64,000 nt of DNA from positions 23,159-87,158 of the forward strand of contig NZ_FNFZ01000016.1 in NCBI RefSeq assembly GCF_900101015.1. The letters run 5' to 3'. Positions within the stretch are counted from its first letter, which is position 1, and the number at the start of each line of letters is the position of its first letter. Below, piece by piece: positions 26,757-36,849 of this stretch. Position numbers and translations under genes: made by a program. The notes below the pieces were generated by a model. It was not told the DNA's origin. It was given only the letters and a program-made list of their open reading frames with translations, and made no database searches. The stretch comes from Sarcina sp. DSM 11001 (lineage in GTDB: Bacteria > Bacillota > Clostridia > Lachnospirales > Lachnospiraceae).

Positions 26757-26805
26757 TATCATAGCATAAGTGGACTGGAAAAACACCATGGCGTGCTTCA
26801 GGACT
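26757..26805 (-). promoter_or_regulatory. Putative extended -10 promoter, copy of the mnmA module
   Basis: Minus-strand TGCTATGAT (TATGAT at 26763-26758) lies in about 45 bases nearly identical to the module upstream of mnmA (19093-19141), again oriented towards a minus-strand gene. Confidence 0.5.
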
Positions 26806-26821
26806 TCGGAAAGGGATGAAC

Positions 26822-26966
26822 GGGGGACGGTCCTTTTGTATCTGTCCCCCTGTTTTTACCTTGTTGATTTTGTGAATTGTTGGGAATGCATTGCGAAGCA
26901 ATGATTCCGCCCCTCGAGGGGGCGTGTACAGGAGTAACAGGTGACAAAGAACCGCCCCTTGTCTCC
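26822..26966. repeat. REP-like hairpins of both types with palindromes
   Basis: 26822-26850 is a GGGGGACGGTCC...TCCCCC hairpin followed by the same TGTTTTTACCTTGTTGAT segment seen at 22821 and 31022. Then come CATTGC-GAA-GCAATG and CGCCCCTCGAGGGGGCG palindromes and, at 26931-26966, the GACAAAGAACCG...TTGTCTCC type. No gene lies between 26669 and 27118. Confidence 0.75.
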
Positions 26967-27118
26967 TTTTGATCTATTGATTTTCTCTGTAATTATTTTT
27001 ATGATAGAAAAGCAGACTTTTGACTGGAAAGTATTCAGGCGAAGCCGCCGGCTTTTCCCTGCCCTTTTACAGAGCAGAGATTTGAAAAAATAATAAAACA
27101 ACAGTGGAGATTGTACTC

Positions 27119-27749
27119 ATGAAATTTGAGAAGGCTGTATGTCCCTATTGCGGAGCGGCTCTGAAGGTGGAGCCGGATCAGAGAAGTACTAAGTGTGAAT
27201 ATTGTAATTCTGTTGTTCTGATCAGTGGTCACCGTCAGGAGGATGCTTCTGGATTCAGCAATCAATCCGATAACAATGCCGGGAAGGAAAATACAAAGCC
27301 GGGGAACATCGGTAACAATGGGAGGGAGCTTCCCGGGGAGGCCGAATACTCAGATCTATACGGAGCACAGAGAAAAAACACTGTCCGGGGACAAAACAGA
27401 ACTGAAAGGAATATGGAAACAGCAAAGCGCTGGAGAGGAGCTGCCTCTCTTTTTCCGCCTCCCGGATTCAGGACAAAAGACGTTCCGCACATGATCCTGG
27501 CCGTGATTGGCTATCTGTTTATTCTGGGTGTAGCAGGCAGCCTGGGCGGCTTTAAAGATGCCCTTTTCTTGGACCATCGGGTGCCTGTCGGTCGTTGATC
27601 TCTGCACGGACTGGACAGGTTTCTACTCCCGCCTTCCTGGAATCGGGGATGATTCAAGGCTCGTCAGAGTTCTGACAAAGACATTCTGGGGATTTGTGAT
27701 TTTTCTGGCCTGGATAATCATTATGGTACTTCTGGATACGTTTATATAA
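27119..27749 (+). pseudogene. Zinc-ribbon membrane protein with probable frameshift
   Basis: From ATG at 27119 (GGAG upstream) the frame encodes a two-CxxC zinc ribbon (CPYCGAAL ... CEYCNS), a polar linker, and a hydrophobic helix MILAVIGYLFILGVAG, then leaves the coding pattern and stops at 27598. The next frame continues at once with FSWTIGCLSVVDLCTDWTGFY and a second helix FVIFLAWIIIMVLL to 27749. Removing one T in CCCTTTTCTTGG near 27562 would join them into about 210 residues, reading DALFWTIGCLSVVDL. It is either a real one-base frameshift or a sequencing error. Function unknown; similar ribbon-plus-helix proteins are common in Clostridia. Confidence 0.6.
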
Positions 27750-27901
27750 CGTTTGTTTCTGTATGCTTTTGCACTTTTTCCTTTTCTTATTCCTTAATCA
27801 ATCCTTCCTTAACCCGTGAAACTCAGTATTTTTCCGGGTTTCAATATTCTTTAACAACTTGAGCTTCATGGATTAAGGCAACAGCTTGTAAGAAAAAGAC
27901 A

Positions 27902-28061
27902 GGCGGTTTGTCAGAAAAAGGCGGTTTGTCAGAAAAAGGCGGTTTGTCAGAAAAAGGCAGTTTGTCGGGAAAAGGCAGTTTGTCAGAAAAAGGCAATTTA
28001 TTCGGAAAAAGGCAATTTTGTCGGAAGCAGGCAGTCTGTCAGAAAAACAGGCAGTCTGTCA
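27902..28061. repeat. 18-bp tandem array, about nine copies
   Basis: Units of GGCGGTTTGTCAGAAAAA drift to GGCAGTTTGTC... and GGCAGTCTGTC... with small indels in later copies. The array lies in a 600-base stretch (27750-28353) with no recognised gene. Confidence 0.9.
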
Positions 28062-28176
28062 ATTCTTTTGGTCAGATCGGGATTTCCATACTATTATGAT
28101 AATAAGTTAGGAACTGTTACGAAATTAACTATGCAGATTGCGCGGAATGATTTTCCGAGATCAAGGAAAAAACATA

Positions 28177-28206
28177 GCCGTACCGGGGTACGGCGAGGCT
28201 TTTTGA
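28177..28206 (+). terminator. Hairpin with T run, possible terminator
   Basis: GCCGTACC and GGTACGGC form an 8-bp stem (28177-28194), followed by GAGGCTTTTTG. No gene ends close upstream, so its partner is unclear. Confidence 0.4.
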
Positions 28207-28353
28207 CGCAGATATCGGGAAATCAGGCAAGCAAGATGTATAGATTAATTCGTGACAGGTCCTTAGCAATTGGACACTAACGCGCAACTGATCCGGGACA
28301 TATGCCCGTATCCGGGCAGGATGTTATGGGAGTGAGTTAAGAGAGGTACCGCG

Positions 28354-30945
28354 ATGAAAAGAGCTGTAAAGAGACTGAAGGTGATCCTTTCAATTGTCCT
28401 GATGGGGATTCTGATGTTGAACATGTGCTGCCTTGCCTTCTGCATGGAAAGGAATGGCTCCTGTATGGAAAGAAATGCCTTCTGTATGGAAAGGAATGGC
28501 TCCTACATGGAAAGAAATACCTTCTGCATGGAAAGGAATGCTTTCTGCATGGAGAGAAATCCTGCTGTTGCCGGAAATGCTGTACAGCAGATTTTCGGAA
28601 ATAAGACCGGGGTTACCATCCCGAAAGGCCTGACGCCGGAAGTGGCAGCAGAGTATCTGAAGATTGTAAAGGATCTCTGCAAAAAGTATGGGCCGGAGCG
28701 GCTGTGCTGGAGAGATGACGAGCTTGTACCTCACAGAGTAGGATTCTGCGGCGGCATGTTTCTCAATCTCGATGGAGATGGTGTGCCGGATATGGTCCTT
28801 GCCAGCAGAGAGGAAGACCGGAATACCGAGTACAGAAGCACAGCCAATGAACAGATATGGACATGGCGTAATGGAGCTCCTCACATGGCTTTTGAAAGCG
28901 ATACTCCTTTCGAAAGAGCCTATGATTCCGGCTATGGATGTATTTTGAAGGGAAAGGACCGTGACTATATAAAAAGCGGATCGGTATCGGACAGCGATGA
29001 TGTCCATTATACTAAGATCGGGGAAGACGGCGATATAGACACGATTGAGGACGGAGATTTTCCGGATGAGAGCAAGTTTACTACTGTAAGGTTTATGGAA
29101 GGAGATACAATCCTTCTGGCCAACAGTGATCATTTCCTCTATACGCTGGCCTGCGCCGCGGCAGAGGCGGATGGTTCAGACCCACAGATGATTCTGGCAG
29201 AGATGGGCTACGCGATCGACCCTTCCTCGATGCGGGGAGAGACAGAAGAGTACGATCCGGCAGAAGTTGCTGTGGGAAAAAACGGTGAAGTGGACTGGTA
29301 CGGACTTCTCAGGTCTCTTTATGACTACGATCCGCAGGCATTTGCGGATACTTCTACAGTGACATCCGTGGTGCATTCTGTCGATGACATGGGATGGCAT
29401 TCCCGGAACGGTATTCTGGGAGCAGATATCCTGGATATGGACGGAGACGGAAAAGACGACCTTGTTTTGTACAGATTAGTGTCTTCGCAGTTTCCGCTTC
29501 CCCACGAAGATGTGTATTTGAGTGTATACTCCAGAAGGGACGGGAAAATCAACGGATTCCTGGAAGGATGTGCCTATAATAGTGATATGGCTCCGCTTAC
29601 CGGTGTGTCATATGATTCAATCAGAATCGGTGTAGTGACATTAATAGGCGGACCTTATATATGGACGGAATATGCCCATGTCTCTCATTACGCAAACGGC
29701 AGTACATTCACTGCAGGTTTTCAGGGGATTGATGAAAACTACGGGGGAGTGTTTCTCCGTCCTTACTGGGAGATTGGCAAAACAGACGGACGGGAAAGCA
29801 GCCCGGCATATTCTCTGCGGTCTTACGGCGAACTCTCTGATGAACCGGATAGTGATGTAATACTCTGGACAGAGAGGGGTGAAGGCCCCTGCGCGGATGA
29901 AGCGGAAGCTGTGGGAGAGGGATATAAAAGGATCGGTATGCCGCTTCCTCTGGCCGGTGACAGTGATCCCACGACAGAAACCGACTCTATGGGAGACCAG
30001 TTCAGAGACCAATTCCCGACCTATTGGAATACAGAATTTTTGAAAAAATCCCTCAGAATCACGGAATCCGGTACAGGACCCAATGATAACAGAGAGATGA
30101 CGGCCACGATTGATGATTATACAAAGCTGGAAGAAAACATCCAGAAGAAAGACGGTGTATATTCCCAAATCAATACATTTCTTGAGAATATTGCATCCGG
30201 AGATCCTTCCAAAGTGACCGCTCCCGGCAGCACAGGAGAGAGCACTGCTCCTGCCCCCGGATCAGAGGGAACGACCGATTATGGCCCTGCATCCGGGTCA
30301 AGGGGATCCACCGGTTATGCCCCTGCACCCGGATCAGAGGGAACGACCGGTGTTGTTTCTGCAGATGCAGAAGTCGGAGATACCGTGAAATTTGGCTCTT
30401 TTGTGTCGGGGGCTGACCAGGAAGAATCCTCTCTTGAGTGGATGGTTTTAGAAAAGCAGGACGACAGGGCTCTTCTGATCAGCAAGTACGGGGTGGACTG
30501 CCTCCCCTATAATGATCAATGGGTTAAGACAACCTGGGCGGATTGTTCCCTGCGTTCCTGGCTCAACGATTCTTTCCTTGAGGAAGCCTTTTCTTCCGAT
30601 GAAAGAAAGAGCATTATTACTAAGTCAGTTGTCAACCGCGACAATGGCGGAAACTCCGGCGGGGAGATTACGGAAGACCAGGTGTTCATCCTCGATATAA
30701 AGGAACTGGAAAATTATTTTTCTTCTGACGAAGACAGGAAGATCATGCCAACTGAGTACGCGCAAAACAAGGGAGCCTTCGTAGACACGCAGAATCAAGC
30801 CTGCTGGTACTGGGTCAGAAATCCCGGAGATGATGCCAAATACGCAGCATATGTAAACTGCAAGGGCGATATCCTCCACCGCGGAAATCTGGTATTCGGG
30901 AACACCTTTGCCGTGCGCCCTGCTATCTGGGTGTATACGGAGTGA
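28354..30945 (+). CDS. Exported repeat protein with DUF6273-type C-terminal domain
   Basis: 863 residues. A basic start and hydrophobic stretch (about residues 8-28, ILMLNMCCLAFC) suggest a signal peptide. It is followed at once by six 7-residue repeats of MERNGSC / MERNAFC type (21-bp units, 28443-28568). Two Asp-rich FG-GAP-like segments follow (LNLDGDGVPDMVLA; ILDMDGDGKDDLVLY). A Pro/Gly/Ser linker of APGSEGTTG units (about residues 625-668) leads to a C-terminal domain with GDTVKFGSF, LEWMVLEKQDDRALLISKYGVD and SWLNDSFLEEAFS, typical of DUF6273. Probably a surface protein of unknown binding role. AGAGG precedes the ATG. Confidence 0.72.
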   Translation: MKRAVKRLKVILSIVLMGILMLNMCCLAFCMERNGSCMERNAFCMERNGSYMERNTFCMERNAFCMERNPAVAGNAVQQIFGNKTGVTIPKGLTPEVAAEYLKIVKDLCKKYGPERLCWRDDELVPHRVGFCGGMFLNLDGDGVPDMVLASREEDRNTEYRSTANEQIWTWRNGAPHMAFESDTPFERAYDSGYGCILKGKDRDYIKSGSVSDSDDVHYTKIGEDGDIDTIEDGDFPDESKFTTVRFMEGDTILLANSDHFLYTLACAAAEADGSDPQMILAEMGYAIDPSSMRGETEEYDPAEVAVGKNGEVDWYGLLRSLYDYDPQAFADTSTVTSVVHSVDDMGWHSRNGILGADILDMDGDGKDDLVLYRLVSSQFPLPHEDVYLSVYSRRDGKINGFLEGCAYNSDMAPLTGVSYDSIRIGVVTLIGGPYIWTEYAHVSHYANGSTFTAGFQGIDENYGGVFLRPYWEIGKTDGRESSPAYSLRSYGELSDEPDSDVILWTERGEGPCADEAEAVGEGYKRIGMPLPLAGDSDPTTETDSMGDQFRDQFPTYWNTEFLKKSLRITESGTGPNDNREMTATIDDYTKLEENIQKKDGVYSQINTFLENIASGDPSKVTAPGSTGESTAPAPGSEGTTDYGPASGSRGSTGYAPAPGSEGTTGVVSADAEVGDTVKFGSFVSGADQEESSLEWMVLEKQDDRALLISKYGVDCLPYNDQWVKTTWADCSLRSWLNDSFLEEAFSSDERKSIITKSVVNRDNGGNSGGEITEDQVFILDIKELENYFSSDEDRKIMPTEYAQNKGAFVDTQNQACWYWVRNPGDDAKYAAYVNCKGDILHRGNLVFGNTFAVRPAIWVYTE

Positions 30946-30997
30946 ATGATCGATCATGTCATTGGTGTGTCATAGGGTGTCATAGGGGTGTGTCATA

Positions 30998-31167
30998 GGG
31001 ACGGTCCTTTTGTATCTGTCCCCCTGTTTTTACCCTGTTGATTTTGTGAATTGTTGGGAACGGCCTGACATTACCCCGGAGGCAGAAATACCTGCCGGGG
31101 TAATTTCTCACAAATCACAAAATCTGATAAAGAAAAACATGGGGACGGAAACAAAAGGACCGTCCCC
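30998..31167. repeat. REP-like composite: hairpin, shared spacer, palindrome, second hairpin
   Basis: 30998-31024 is a GGGACGGTCC...GTCCCC hairpin. A conserved spacer and an ATTACCCCGG...CCGGGGTAAT palindrome (31071-31102) follow as at 22880-22984. A perfect GGGGACGG/CCGTCCCC hairpin ends it at 31141-31167, just beyond the helD stop. Confidence 0.85.
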
Positions 31168-31181
31168 ATGTTTTTTTACAC

Positions 31182-33797
31182 TCATTTTTGCAGCAGGGGA
31201 GTCAGCCCGCCCTTTGCCAGCACAGTCAGGCGTCTGGTGGCGCGGGACATCGCAGTATAGAGGCGGTGTCGGGTAAGTGCGGTATCAGGATAGATATCCG
31301 CGTCGGCATCCGGCAGGATCACGCCGTCAAATTCCAGGCCTTTTGCGTGGGCCAGTGTAATGAGAAAGACGCCTTTTTCCGGCAGGCTGTCACCGGAACG
31401 GATGACGGGGATCCGGCAGTCCTGCGAAAGCATTGCGGCGGTCTTTTCCAGGCTTCGGGCGCCTGCGCAGAGGACAGCGGTGAGCCCCTCTTCTTTTTCC
31501 GCCTGTTGTATTGCCCGAAGGAGATTACCCGCGTGCTCTTCCTGAGTCTTCCCGATGCGGAAAACCGGCTCGGTGCCGGAGGGCTGCACAGAGGAGACGA
31601 GGATCTGTTTTTCTTTTGGAAGAAGGCCTGCGAAAAGGGCTGTGATCTCGGGGGAAGAGCGGTAACTGGTGGTCAGTTGAAGCTCCGACACGCGGCCGGG
31701 TTTTCCCGCACCCCCTGCGGGGCCGGGGCCTGGAACCGGCGCGTCCTCAAAGAGGTCGTGGATCTCTGCAAAGGTCGCGGTTCCCTCCCGGATCGCCTGG
31801 AATTCGTCTCCGAGGAGCATAAATCTTGCCCTGGGGAAATATTTTTTCAGCACCATGAGCTGGGCTGCGGTGTAGTCCTGCACTTCGTCCACCATGACAT
31901 ATTTGGTGTGCAGATCCTTCTGCCCGGTGAGAAGCATTTTGAGATAAAGCCATTCGACAGCGCTCAGTCTCTTTTTGCCCAGGAGCCGCTTGCCGATCTT
32001 TCCGATATCGAGCCACTGGCAGGTGTTGATCGCGTGGAAGGCGCCGCCGTACTGACTCTGGATGCGGTTTTCCTCCGCAGGACTGCCGTCGTTCAGGAAA
32101 TCCCCACTGCCGGCTTTACCCGCGACGTTACCCGTGACGGAAAATGAGTCGGAGCCGTCCTCCTTATCTGCCAGTAAATTCCCGGCGGGATCGTTTTTCG
32201 CATCATCGCGCTCTTTGCGGCGGATCTCTGCTTTTGCCTGTTCCTTCAGTTCATCGAGGACGATCTGGACCAGGCGCTCGCCGGTGGGGATATTTTCATG
32301 CGAAGCAAGGAGGGCTGCGATCCTTTCGGGAGAAAGAATCTGTATGTTTTTCTGATGAATTGGCCGGAGATCTCCCGGCTCCAGACGCAGGGCGGGGAGA
32401 GTTTCCTCGATCTGCCGGAGGGTCTGCGGGAGAGTCTTTCCTGTTCCTCCTTCTCCGCCCTGTCCGGACAGAAATCCCTTCGAGACGCCCGCCATGGACA
32501 AAAATTCTGTCCAGGTCAGGGAGACCGGGTTCATCTCGCCCATATCGGGCAGGACCTGGTCGATATAGCTGCGGAAAATGGGGTTGAGGGTCATCAGGAC
32601 AACTTCATCTGGACGGAGGGTATCCCGCTGACGGTAAAAAAGCCAGGCGATGCGCTGCAGGAGGACACTTGTCTTGCCGCTTCCTGCGATGCCGTTGACA
32701 AGCAGGACAGGGACATTTTCATGGCGCACGACCGCGTTCTGCTCCTTCTGGATGGTTGCCGTAATCGCCTGCATCTTGTCACTGCGCTGCCGAGTGAGAG
32801 ACCGGATGAGGAGCGGATCCTCTATAGCGATCTGTGTGTCAAAAAAGCTCTGGAGCCGGTCGCCGGAAAGGACAAACTGCCTCCGGAGCAGGAGTTCGAC
32901 ATCGATCCGGTGCCCGTCCACAGTATAAAAAGTCTGCCCGTTATCCTGGTTGTAGTAGGTCTCCGCGACGGGGGAGCGCCAGTCGATCACCAGCGGTTCC
33001 ACCACATTTTCAGAGATCCCGGCACTGCCGATATAGTACTCCTCAGGCTCTTCATCGGGCTCATAGCGAAGCTGCACTTTGGCAAAATAAGGTGCCTTGA
33101 GCAGGTGCTTTACGCGGGTGAGCTCCTCCTGGGCCGCGTCCCGGGTGATGTTATAACGGTCTATGGTGTGGTTCATGACCTCGAACTCGATATAGGTCTC
33201 CATGGACTCGGTGTCGCCGTCAAAGTTCAAAGCCAGATTTTCGCGAATCTCCCGCTTTTCCGCCGCAGCCTGCGCCGCGATGGAGTCGATCTTCTCCTCC
33301 AGCTCCCTTTCCATTTTTTTCAGCTTTTCAACGGTCAGAGAGAGATGCGCCTGCTCCTCTTTAAAGGTTTCGGACCTTTCCTGCAGCAGATCGTCCGTCA
33401 GATCATCCGTCAGAACGTTCATCTGATTGTCCGCCAGATCATCTGCCAGATTGTCCGTCTCCTGCGAAGGCCTGTCCGGACCTGTCGAAACGGTGCCGCT
33501 GATACCTGCGGGAAAATCATCTCTGGAAAAATCATCGGAGGCTCCGTTCCCGTAGATACCTTTTCTGGAGACATCATCACCGGAGACTCCGTTCCCGGAA
33601 CCGCCATCTCTGGAGATACTTTTCCCGGAGGCGGCATTTCCGTAAACTCCATCATGGGAGACTCCGTTCCCGGAGCCGCCTTCACCGGAAACACCATCTG
33701 CAGAAATACTGATCTCCGGAGTAGATGTATCGGAAAGGCGCTCTCTGGCCTGGGCGGAAAGCATATTCATCGATGAGTAATCGGATCTGTGTTTCAA
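31182..33797 (-). CDS. helD: HelD-type UvrD/Rep-like helicase (RNA polymerase recycling factor)
   Basis: 871 residues. An N-terminal coiled coil (about 145-205), the HelD landmark VIDWRSPVAETYY, Walker A NGIAGSGKTSVLL, VMVDEVQDYT (Walker B), TTSYRSSPEI and a C-terminal AMSRATRRLTVL motif match HelD. HelD removes stalled RNA polymerase from nucleic acid using ATP. The start is a TTG with an AAGGGGG site six bases upstream. Residues 25-125 are Gly/Ser/Asn/Asp-rich degenerate 5-residue repeats (15-bp units at about 33520-33735) before the coiled coil, not part of the family. A second acidic insert lies near residues 535-580. Confidence 0.88.
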   Translation of the reverse strand: MKHRSDYSSMNMLSAQARERLSDTSTPEISISADGVSGEGGSGNGVSHDGVYGNAASGKSISRDGGSGNGVSGDDVSRKGIYGNGASDDFSRDDFPAGISGTVSTGPDRPSQETDNLADDLADNQMNVLTDDLTDDLLQERSETFKEEQAHLSLTVEKLKKMERELEEKIDSIAAQAAAEKREIRENLALNFDGDTESMETYIEFEVMNHTIDRYNITRDAAQEELTRVKHLLKAPYFAKVQLRYEPDEEPEEYYIGSAGISENVVEPLVIDWRSPVAETYYNQDNGQTFYTVDGHRIDVELLLRRQFVLSGDRLQSFFDTQIAIEDPLLIRSLTRQRSDKMQAITATIQKEQNAVVRHENVPVLLVNGIAGSGKTSVLLQRIAWLFYRQRDTLRPDEVVLMTLNPIFRSYIDQVLPDMGEMNPVSLTWTEFLSMAGVSKGFLSGQGGEGGTGKTLPQTLRQIEETLPALRLEPGDLRPIHQKNIQILSPERIAALLASHENIPTGERLVQIVLDELKEQAKAEIRRKERDDAKNDPAGNLLADKEDGSDSFSVTGNVAGKAGSGDFLNDGSPAEENRIQSQYGGAFHAINTCQWLDIGKIGKRLLGKKRLSAVEWLYLKMLLTGQKDLHTKYVMVDEVQDYTAAQLMVLKKYFPRARFMLLGDEFQAIREGTATFAEIHDLFEDAPVPGPGPAGGAGKPGRVSELQLTTSYRSSPEITALFAGLLPKEKQILVSSVQPSGTEPVFRIGKTQEEHAGNLLRAIQQAEKEEGLTAVLCAGARSLEKTAAMLSQDCRIPVIRSGDSLPEKGVFLITLAHAKGLEFDGVILPDADADIYPDTALTRHRLYTAMSRATRRLTVLAKGGLTPLLQK

Positions 33798-33824
33798 GGA
33801 AATCCCCCTTCTTTTACAATTTTT

Positions 33825-34787
33825 CTAATTGACAACATTCTGCGGATGGCCCTCAATATAGCTTTTGACGTTATCTACAGTGATGTCCATGATGCGCTGG
33901 CGCGCGGCCTGCGCCGCCCAGGATATGTGGGGCGTGATGATCGTGTTCTTTGCAGTCTTGAGCGGGTTGTCAGGCCTGATCGGCTCAGTGGAAACGACAT
34001 CGAGGCCTGCTGCAAACACTTTTCCGCTGTTCAGGGCGTCGGCCAGGTCCTGCTCGACGACCAGCTGGCCGCGGCTGTTGTTGATCAGGATGACGCCGTC
34101 TTTCATTTTGGCGATGTTGTCCTTATTGATGATTCCTTCGGTGGAAGGGAAGAGCGGGCAGTGCAGGAAAATGACGTCGGACCGGGCAAAAAGCTCGTCC
34201 AGCGTCACATATTCGGCGACCTGACGGCCTGTTTCCGATTCGACCGCGTCATAGGCCAGAACCTTCATGTTCATGGCATTCAGGATCTTCGCCGTTGCCT
34301 GACCGATGCGGCCAAGACCGATGATGCCGGCGGTCTTACCATAGAGCTCAATCAGGGGATAGTCCCAATAGCACCAGTCATCATTGTTCTCCCAGGCGCC
34401 GGCCTTGACGGTTTGGTCGTGGTGACCGTAGTGCGAGCAGATCTCCAGAAGCAGGCCGACCGCATACTGGCCGACAATCTGGGTTCCGTACGTGGGAACA
34501 TTCTGCACGATGATCCCCTTTTCCTTCGCGTATTCATAATTTACGACATTATACCCGGTCGCGAGAACCGCAATAGCTTTCAGGTTGGGGCATGCGTCGA
34601 TGGTTTCTCTGGAAATCGGAGTCTTGTTGATGACCGCGACCTCTGCGCCCCCGATGCGCTCTGCGATCAGAGGGGATTCCTGATAAGCGGTTCTGTCGTA
34701 GACCGTCAGATCCCCGAGTTTTTCCAGCTCTCCCCAGCTCAGATCACCGGGATTCTCTGTATATCCATCCAAAACAACAATTTTCAT
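33825..34787 (-). CDS. D-2-hydroxyacid dehydrogenase
   Basis: 320 residues. NAD-binding GIIGLGRIGQATAKIL, substrate-loop VLATGYN, the catalytic Arg/Glu/His set in NNSRGQLVVEQDL and ITPHISWAA. It reduces a 2-keto acid such as hydroxypyruvate or glyoxylate with NAD(P)H; the substrate cannot be fixed. Start at 34787 begins the conserved MKIVVLDGY; GGGAG lies upstream. It ends 28 bases before helD and may share its transcript. Confidence 0.92.
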   Translation of the reverse strand: MKIVVLDGYTENPGDLSWGELEKLGDLTVYDRTAYQESPLIAERIGGAEVAVINKTPISRETIDACPNLKAIAVLATGYNVVNYEYAKEKGIIVQNVPTYGTQIVGQYAVGLLLEICSHYGHHDQTVKAGAWENNDDWCYWDYPLIELYGKTAGIIGLGRIGQATAKILNAMNMKVLAYDAVESETGRQVAEYVTLDELFARSDVIFLHCPLFPSTEGIINKDNIAKMKDGVILINNSRGQLVVEQDLADALNSGKVFAAGLDVVSTEPIRPDNPLKTAKNTIITPHISWAAQAARQRIMDITVDNVKSYIEGHPQNVVN

Positions 34788-35577
34788 ACATATCTCCCTC
34801 TTAATCACATCTTCTCTCTATGTATTATTATAATTGCCTTCTATGTATTGCTTATAACTGCTGCATTGCTTACAGGATATTTCTGCTATGTGGTATTTCC
34901 GTTACAGGGCATTTCCCTTGCATGATATATCCGTGGTATTTCTGTGTTTTCGGCCCACTCACTTTTGAACCTGATCTTCCAATATTCTCCATACCCTGTG
35001 CAGGAGTTACATGCATGTTCTATTGTACTCCATTTTCTGGCTGCTTTCGAGGGGGTCATGCCTGTTTTTCTTTTTCACATTTTCTACGGTTTTCTCACTT
35101 TATTTTTCCATCACCTATGTTTCTAAAAGCGAAGCGACCGAGGCATCGAAAAAGGGAAAGGTCACCCCATCGGGCTGGAGATCAAAGCGACAAGAGCAGA
35201 TGGCAGAAAAAAGGTCACCCATGTTTCCCCAAAGCGAAGCATAAAATAGATATGTACAGAATCAATCTATAGTGAAATGATCTGTGAAATGATCTGTGAA
35301 ATGATCTGTGAAATGATCTGTGAAATGATCTGTGAATTGATCTGTGAACTAATCTGCGAACTGATCTGTAAACTGAACTGTGACTGATCCGCATCGAACT
35401 GATATGGAATCAGCGGTCTTTGTTGTGTATAATGGTAAAACAATCCAAGATACCTGACAGAGGCAGCATACATTCTGCATCGGGATGACACGCAGAACAA
35501 AGCCGCAGAACAGAACAACAGTATTTTTCTGCTTTCTGCAGCCTTCAATTTGCTTTGCGATAATCCGGAGAACATAT
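34788..35577. other. 790-base stretch without a recognised gene
   Basis: Contains AT-rich sequence after the dehydrogenase start and a near-duplicated pair of AAAGCGAAGC / AAAGGTCACCC segments (35128-35240). A 12-bp tandem array follows. The longest plus-strand frame (34820-35272) is Tyr/Cys/Phe-rich with no recognisable domain or ribosome binding site. Confidence 0.6.
35273..35390. repeat. 12-bp tandem array, about nine copies
   Basis: GAAATGATCTGT repeated; the first five copies are exact and later ones change to GAATTGATCTGT, GAACTAATCTGC and similar. Confidence 0.95.
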
Positions 35578-36612
35578 ATGATAAAAAACAAAAAAAAAAT
35601 GACCGGCAACCTTCTGCTGACGCTGACGGCGCTCATCTGGGGAATGGCGTTCGTCTTTCAGCGCAAGGGAATGGAATCTATTGAACCGATCACCTTTACC
35701 TCCGCCAGAATGGCTCTGGCGGCTGTTGCGGTAAGTATTGCGGCGTTAATATTTACTAAAAAAACTGCTGCGGAAACTGCCCCGTTTTCTGAATCGGAAG
35801 GAACACTTTCCGAACCGGAAATAACGTTTTCTGGGGCAGAAAGAACTTTTTCTGAACCGGAAGGAACACTTTCCGAACCGGAAATAACATTCGCTGAAAG
35901 GGAAAGAGAAACCCGCCGGAAAAACACAGTTCTCGGCGGTATTTGCTGCGGGTCATTTCTGGCCTGCGCCAGCATTTTCCAGCAGATGGGCATTGTCTAT
36001 ACGACGGCGGGAAAAGCCGGTTTCATCACGGCAATGTATATGATCATAGTCCCGGTGATAGGTTTTGTCCTTTTTAAAAAGAGAAACACCTGGCTTGTCT
36101 GGCTGGCGGTCCTGATCGGTGTGGCCGGGATGTACCTCCTGTGCATGACAGAAGGATTTACCCTGACACGCGGGGACACACTGGTCTGTATCTGCGCGGT
36201 GCTTTTCAGCGGCCATATCCTGTGCTGCGACTATTTTGTTCAGAGGGGAGAGGCAATCTGGATTTCCGCCATTCAGTTTGTCACATGTTCCGCGCTTTCT
36301 GCTGTCACCGCCTGCATCCTGGAGAATCCGACCTGGGAAAAGGTCTTCTCGGCTGCCATCCCGATTCTCTACTGCGGGATACTCTCGGGAGGTGTCGGAT
36401 ATACACTGCAGATCATAGCGCAGAAGTTTACGGATCCGACAATTGCGTCACTTTTGATGAGCCTGGAGTCTGTGTTTGCGGTGCTGGCCGGAGCGATCCT
36501 CCTGGGCGAACGCATGACGCTGCGCGAAATGGCAGGCTGCGTGGTCATGTTTGTTGCTATTATTCTGGTCCAGATTCCTCTTCCTGATCCCTTCAGCAGA
36601 GAATCAGTCTGA
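35578..36612 (+). CDS. EamA/DMT-family transporter
   Basis: 344 residues with ten predicted helices in two EamA halves; TLTALIWGMAFVFQRKGM and TSARM in the first and SLESVFAVLAGAILLGERMTLREMAGC in the second are typical. It probably exports or imports a small metabolite across the membrane; substrate unknown. The ATG at 35578 has GGAG upstream. After helix 2 an in-frame insert of five 7-residue units (LSEPEIT / FSEPEGT, 21-bp units at 35785-35889) enlarges a cytoplasmic loop that is normally only a few residues. Confidence 0.9.
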   Translation: MIKNKKKMTGNLLLTLTALIWGMAFVFQRKGMESIEPITFTSARMALAAVAVSIAALIFTKKTAAETAPFSESEGTLSEPEITFSGAERTFSEPEGTLSEPEITFAERERETRRKNTVLGGICCGSFLACASIFQQMGIVYTTAGKAGFITAMYMIIVPVIGFVLFKKRNTWLVWLAVLIGVAGMYLLCMTEGFTLTRGDTLVCICAVLFSGHILCCDYFVQRGEAIWISAIQFVTCSALSAVTACILENPTWEKVFSAAIPILYCGILSGGVGYTLQIIAQKFTDPTIASLLMSLESVFAVLAGAILLGERMTLREMAGCVVMFVAIILVQIPLPDPFSRESV

Positions 36613-36849
36613 TGAGCAGAATACTGGATAATATCCCGCATAATCAGGAAAATGTGCTGCCGACAGACGTTAACCCCTGATTTTAGTTTCAAGTTACAAA
36701 ATGACCGGCTGACTTTGTCAGAATCGGACGGTCATTCCTGTGACTTCAATTCAGAGCTGGCTCTGAATTGTTTCTTCCTCCTGAAAACAGGGTTGCTGTC
36801 ACATGTCTGTTTGTCTTATTATAAAGGAAATGTTATAGAGGAAAAAATA

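Noticed and set aside
28345-28353. GGTACCGCG just before the DUF6273 protein start, resembling a T-box core
   Set aside because: It directly precedes the start codon, with no long structured leader, specifier stem or terminator.
34820-35272. 150-codon frame upstream of the EamA transporter
   Set aside because: Tyr/Cys/Phe-biased composition from AT-rich sequence, no start signal, no recognisable domain.
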